A DNA stretch of 64,000 bases from Saccoglossus kowalevskii (taxonomy: Eukaryota > Hemichordata > Enteropneusta > Harrimaniidae): assembly GCF_000003605.2 (NCBI RefSeq), contig NW_003119425.1:1048040-1112039 (forward strand). Reading direction: 5' to 3'. This document shows, in pieces, positions 62,501 through 64,000 of the stretch. The notes under the pieces are model-generated. The model worked only from the letters and a program-made list of their open reading frames with translations. It did no database searches and was not told where the DNA came from. Position 1 is the stretch's first letter. Each line of letters begins with the position of its first letter. Both the position numbers and the translations under genes were made by a program.

Positions 62501-62829
62501 CACACGCTAAAAACGCAAAGGCTCATGGATAGACACTTGTTTGTAAACAATGACATGCTATGGCCATCTGACGCATACAAGGTGACGACGACTCCCTCGC
62601 TTTAACTTTAACTCCCATATTTAATTTGAATTTTGCATGAGACAAATAATATTTTCATTTTCACAGTGAACATGAGGCTTTGTGCAGAGAAATCAAACTA
62701 TTCTTGAATCTGAATGAGAAGATGACGACTGATGATCTTGGATATGAAGATGACATATCATCCTCCGATAGCGACTATGACACTGAAAGAAATGGCACCA
62801 TAGAACATGTTGCTGAGACAAACCACTGA
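50565..62829 (+). CDS. CYBC1: Cytochrome b-245 chaperone 1 (Eros homologue)
   Basis: Exons: 50565-50652, 58914-59029, 59863-59956, 61686-61830, 62667-62829. Phases agree; the CDS is 606 nt, 201 residues, against 187 that I recall for human. Family landmarks are SDRILHLSREPGIRAWSMFVG near the start (in two parts: LHLSREPGIRAW), then two hydrophobic segments at about residues 30-65 (GVISIGIGAVYFS, VCILGSFIIAMSC) closed by LDDWE, then IFNKGTKEVRMKTFNL and KYAGKGHYVVLVFGTGF. The tail is acidic and serine-rich. In vertebrates this ER membrane protein stabilises the NOX2-p22phox heterodimer and so supports the phagocyte oxidative burst. Intron 1 is 8.3 kb because a 7.5-kb transposon sits in it. Its role in this animal is inferred from the family. 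Confidence 0.93.
50840..51210. repeat. Dispersed repeat, copy 2, interrupted by the gap
   Basis: It shares AACCAATTACAGTAAC, GTAACCTCACTATTTTGAAA and CCAATCAGCAATCAGT with 30,150-30,430. Roughly 93 bp appear twice because of the assembly gap in the middle. Confidence 0.5.
50994..51043. other. Assembly gap (50 N) with duplicated edges
   Basis: The roughly 93 bases before the gap (from CCAATTACAGTAACAGTAAA to TGTGCATAGAGGAGG) recur right after it. This is what two overlapping contig ends left unmerged would look like, so the true intron is probably about 140 bp shorter. Confidence 0.9.
51675..54329 (-). CDS. DDE-like transposase, intact main reading frame (884 codons)
   Basis: The ORF of 884 residues holds three blocks that read like an RNase H-fold DDE core: residues 129-141 (RSIDDKAYLRPGT), 384-396 (DLTDAGPGVGVSN) and 424-440 (DSGQGEAERTNSAIGDA). 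My proposed acidic residues are D132 or D133, D387 and E429 or E431. A Cys/His cluster lies at 570-583 (C-LEHGNLCEYCETH). Residues 711-745 look like a SAP DNA-binding motif (LTISELNKYLDYNKLTKHG). The last 120 residues are acidic and serine-rich, with two TRSGR motifs. The true protein starts further upstream: the frame is open for 68 more codons before an in-frame TGA at 54531-54533. The catalytic assignment is by pattern only. Confidence 0.7.
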   Translation of the reverse strand: MLDSDDEDFIAKCIKDKSTYHGRRHDTVMYTNRRVKKGDLLNIANYRLLQKNKKLIKSSTTVYNLAIPRNKCSIQARQHRGRGLFCFKKPPKAEDVSNENTHYQRAHVKNIKRTFFSGDNETLKYCFMRSIDDKAYLRPGTSEGFAKTRKQKIATLSDFHQARKLPKYDWPEKDVYITPSAHRIFTKKPVIENGEEHLVTDTDNHFVFVKPKALIGLSGTVWASETHKLRHKHPDIFEVMQEKEPLYSSPYRGLCAQIRDDLALYMLMTEDKDVGKVTGDRNCRHREYELERRKHLQSRIKAALTELETCNCRVDEMKLFSSRIVPAIQRIVTCNTSLLTQLTGPDIQCEEILATCNELKKECTSATVIFDDMCLPSVKPRWADLTDAGPGVGVSNLEVRFREAELAMIHNSDYRVRCHRSRGDSGQGEAERTNSAIGDAVVDGSTIIWEKHKRFEGMTQNDIDEMSVENYEEYKKKRMAQKAWDVVDEVARRIDGAPVLSDYIKAHISEEVKDMFFFDNRHLIHEYTKCSSAAAKQSVPGSTYIGRILNFIESHFKVGELYIEYLKTGCLEHGNLCEYCETHPFTGPIIKRIPQPIPDPQKTSHYMDVFQTPNCDDTGNPRQPDDWQPRVNITRRFQNGELTVGDTDVITSFGKEFAVGDIHVVNYLKHLDNLKKLKQIRSKDRQKQKQKKQERDYKDYDWLDIIMKGRLKTLTISELNKYLDYNKLTKHGKKEDKLRAITCDVLRKAEIDDRKKKQISQHLESFSESEELDSIDETDSEEEDIVVNEIGHTDISDSETEDSSNTFITRSGRKAGMWRQAMHRASRYEVRNSESNSGSEADSSNQEDSSSESDSDDSEVKSDEESHGSTYHTTRSGRRVRSYF
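54330..55740 (-). pseudogene. 5' part of the transposase gene, disrupted
   Basis: Upstream of the main frame, coiled-coil coding continues through an in-frame TGA (54531-54533) up to about 54,700. It then switches frame into a segment encoding SQYFDYAKFLDVVMSCVSRK, which begins at an acceptor after 54,914. That exon joins in phase to another with donor at 55,451 (residues MTMTEAFELYSRHHTNTVH). So at least one stop and one frame change lie between the N-terminal exons and the catalytic core. The beginning of the gene beyond 55,740 is unresolved; a possible exon ends at a GTAGAG or GTAAGA donor near 56,010. The breaks suggest the copy can no longer make full-length protein. Confidence 0.6.
54975..55095. 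mobile_element. Fragment of a TACTGTAAAATAC-family MITE
   Basis: AATACTTTATTTGTACTAGG, TATTTTCGCTGAAGG and TTTTTCCTATACTTTACATT match the left half of the family. The right half is missing. It is nested in an intron of the transposase gene. Confidence 0.45.
56406..58189 (+). CDS. SAM-domain plus coiled-coil protein of the transposon
   Basis: Exon A ends at 56700 (GTAAGT donor) and exon B starts at 57304 in matching phase. The first in-frame ATG is 56490, but the frame is open back to about 56,406, and a Trp that belongs to the domain precedes the ATG, so an upstream exon or start is likely. Residues EIGREYVDTFLSKDYFDFIA, then DDDDISHLGLQQMPGVVKTL, fit a SAM domain, a protein-protein interaction fold. 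Exon B starts LPWGCTSKPVPDEAWKQTKW. At 57,624-57,644 the frame runs into a stop, while the -1 frame continues to 58,189 with a coiled-coil and Lys-rich tail. The -1 step coincides with A AAG GGA. It probably acts as a partner of the transposase, as accessory proteins do in other two-gene transposons; that is inference. Confidence 0.65.
58390..58680. repeat. Inverted fragment of the 156-bp-unit element
   Basis: In reverse orientation it matches 21,540-21,830: AAGTGATATTTTTGACTTCT, TGATATCTTCAGTTCTTTAA, and the end GCATTGCTAACAGCAGAGCT. It inserted inside the 7.5-kb transposon between the SAM gene and its right end. Confidence 0.7.
60767..61259 (-). other. Candidate antisense coding segments in CYBC1 intron 3
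   Basis: Two minus-strand open frames lie close together. One (61259-60945, 104 codons) contains HWAEIYQQLITHYRISTNK. The other starts at an ATG at 60,922 and runs 52 codons (with VLIHGYDVLQSRAVISGGVV) to a good donor, AAC/GTAAGTC, at 60,767. Their composition is less AT-biased than chance frames nearby. They are in different frames and no further exon was found. They may be parts of a nested gene, a decayed mobile element, or chance. I do not recognise either. Confidence 0.25.
62443..62601. mobile_element. TTAA-flanked MITE, GGAGGGAGTC family, copy 3
   Basis: The ends AGCAGGAGGGGAGTC and GACTCCCTCGCT are inverted, with TTAA on each side (62439-62442 and 62602-62605). The 159-bp interior is the inverted match of the copies at 23,576 and 47,008. 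It lies in CYBC1 intron 4, just before the last exon. Confidence 0.75.
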
Positions 62830-63072
62830 ATATTATAATTAGTTCCTGACAGACAAACTTTGTTTGTGGTATGAGTTTTGTCTGTCCATGAATTTCACCG
62901 TCCATGTCGTTAATGAATATAGTTCACACAATGTAGTTAAAACAACCAGAGAACAAACATAGAGTAATAACTTGTGAATACTTTCAATTTTGATGCCATT
63001 GGTCTCTTTAACATGCCATCCATATATTGGTTAAAAATGACTGACTGGCAGCCATAAAACCCAGGACCACAC

Positions 63073-63078
63073 AATAAA
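63073..63078 (+). terminator. Candidate CYBC1 polyadenylation signal
   Basis: AATAAA 244 bases after the CYBC1 stop codon; a second one follows at 63,169-63,174. Which is used cannot be told from sequence. Confidence 0.35.
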
Positions 63079-63695
63079 ACTTAGCTGGAATGTTATAAGC
63101 TGTTCAAATCTGTCTCTTTTGTATGGTTACCTTTATTTTAAACATTGATGACGTTTTTCATTGAAAAGAATAAATATTTTTAATACATGATGTCTAATGC
63201 CAAGACTTGAACAAATTGGAAACTAAACTGGCGGTGTCAACAATAACGACTTTTTTTATAGTACAGTACGTACATTTATCTAAGATGTTATTTTTATAAT
63301 TAATGGTTTTTTGTTTTGTAATTTTGTATTGCAACTTTTTTGTATTTGTCCTTTGTAGTCAAAAATTGCATGTTTTTTGTTACAGTAAGATAGTATTGTA
63401 ATTTTTGAATTTTATCTATTTACCATTATTATACATCTGGCAATGAATGGAACTTAACAATCCATGAAAAATGTATGGATACTTTTGATCAAAAGTGTTT
63501 TGTATGTTTTATGCATATCTTCCGTGTTTGGAAAATATGTGTGTTAACTTTTCTTTTTTTACTATTTATACTGGCTGTTATACTTTACTGAGCAGAAAAA
63601 GATGTATTTAATAATAGTGATATCAGGAGAATATGCATAACCACACAAACTGAATTGTTACTGAATTCTCATATTTTCCATTTATTTAGTTTTAA

Positions 63696-64000
63696 GGTAG
63701 AGATGCAGGTTTGTGGGCACTTTGGAGTCAAATTTTTTTTTTTTGCTTTTTATTATTCAAAACGTCTTGGCTATAGACTGTTGAAATTTTGTGGAATTGT
63801 GAATAGTGGAACATACTCAAAAAACAATTTTAAAATATAGATAACAGGTGCAAAATTATCTCTTTTGAATGCTTAGCAAGATTTAGCAAGGCTGTACATA
63901 AATAATAAAAAAAAAACATAGGTAAAAAGAAAGAAATGACGGGATCTCCATATTATGTACTGTATTTAACTTTTTACAAAACGATAATACATTTAAATTT
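63696..64000. mobile_element. TTAA element with GGTAGAGATGCAG end, cut by window edge
   Basis: It follows TTAA (63692-63695) and starts GGTAGAGATGCAGGTT. It is the inverted match of the right part of the element at 24,672-25,581 (CTTGGCTATAGACTGTT, AATATAGATAACAGGTGCAA). The rest lies beyond the window. Confidence 0.8.

Larger units (their letters stand above)
62830..64000. other. 3' flank of CYBC1
   Basis: Probable 3' UTR and intergenic DNA. AATAAA hexamers at 63,073 and 63,169 could be the polyadenylation signals. No gene is seen. The last 305 bases are a mobile element cut by the window edge. Confidence 0.6.

Overview
This is a eukaryotic nuclear window, AT-rich and intron-rich, with many short inverted-repeat transposons and two runs of N that mark scaffold gaps. 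Gene content (GRWD1, CIAO3 and CYBC1 homologues), long repeat-filled introns and minisatellites suggest a marine invertebrate animal. A deuterostome such as a hemichordate would fit, but that is a guess from style, not a proven assignment.

Layout. (1) 1.2-21.1 kb, minus strand: a 579-residue coiled-coil protein gene with 11 coding exons per transcript. Two of its 12 exons are alternative 83-nt copies of each other. (2) 21.1-35.6 kb: repeat-rich intergenic DNA with one convincing but unidentified coding exon on the minus strand (32.71-32.85 kb). (3) 35.7-41.7 kb, plus strand: GRWD1, six exons, 448 residues, a histone chaperone and ribosome-biogenesis WD protein. (4) 43.0-50.2 kb, minus strand: CIAO3 (NARFL), ten exons, 479 residues, cytosolic iron-sulfur protein assembly. 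(5) 50.6-62.8 kb, plus strand: CYBC1 (Eros), five exons, 201 residues, chaperone of the NADPH-oxidase cytochrome b. CIAO3 and CYBC1 are head to head, with 339 bp between start codons.

The most unusual item is a 7,491-bp DNA transposon (51,373-58,863) inside CYBC1 intron 1. It has 20-bp perfect terminal inverted repeats flanked by TTA. One gene (minus) encodes a long protein with a DDE-like core, a SAP-like segment and an acidic tail. A divergent gene (plus) encodes a SAM-domain and coiled-coil protein. I do not recognise this transposase as a named superfamily. This copy carries a stop codon and frame breaks, so it looks recently dead.

Other structure: several TTAA-flanked MITE families, a TA-flanked palindromic MITE family with at least six copies, minisatellites of 39/156, 65, 70, 153 and about 156 bp, a perfect 36-bp-arm hairpin at 34.4 kb, and two gaps whose flanks repeat each other and are probably unmerged contig ends. 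All gene models were assembled by hand from splice sites and reading phase. The three named genes and the coiled-coil gene each give a CDS length that is an exact multiple of three.
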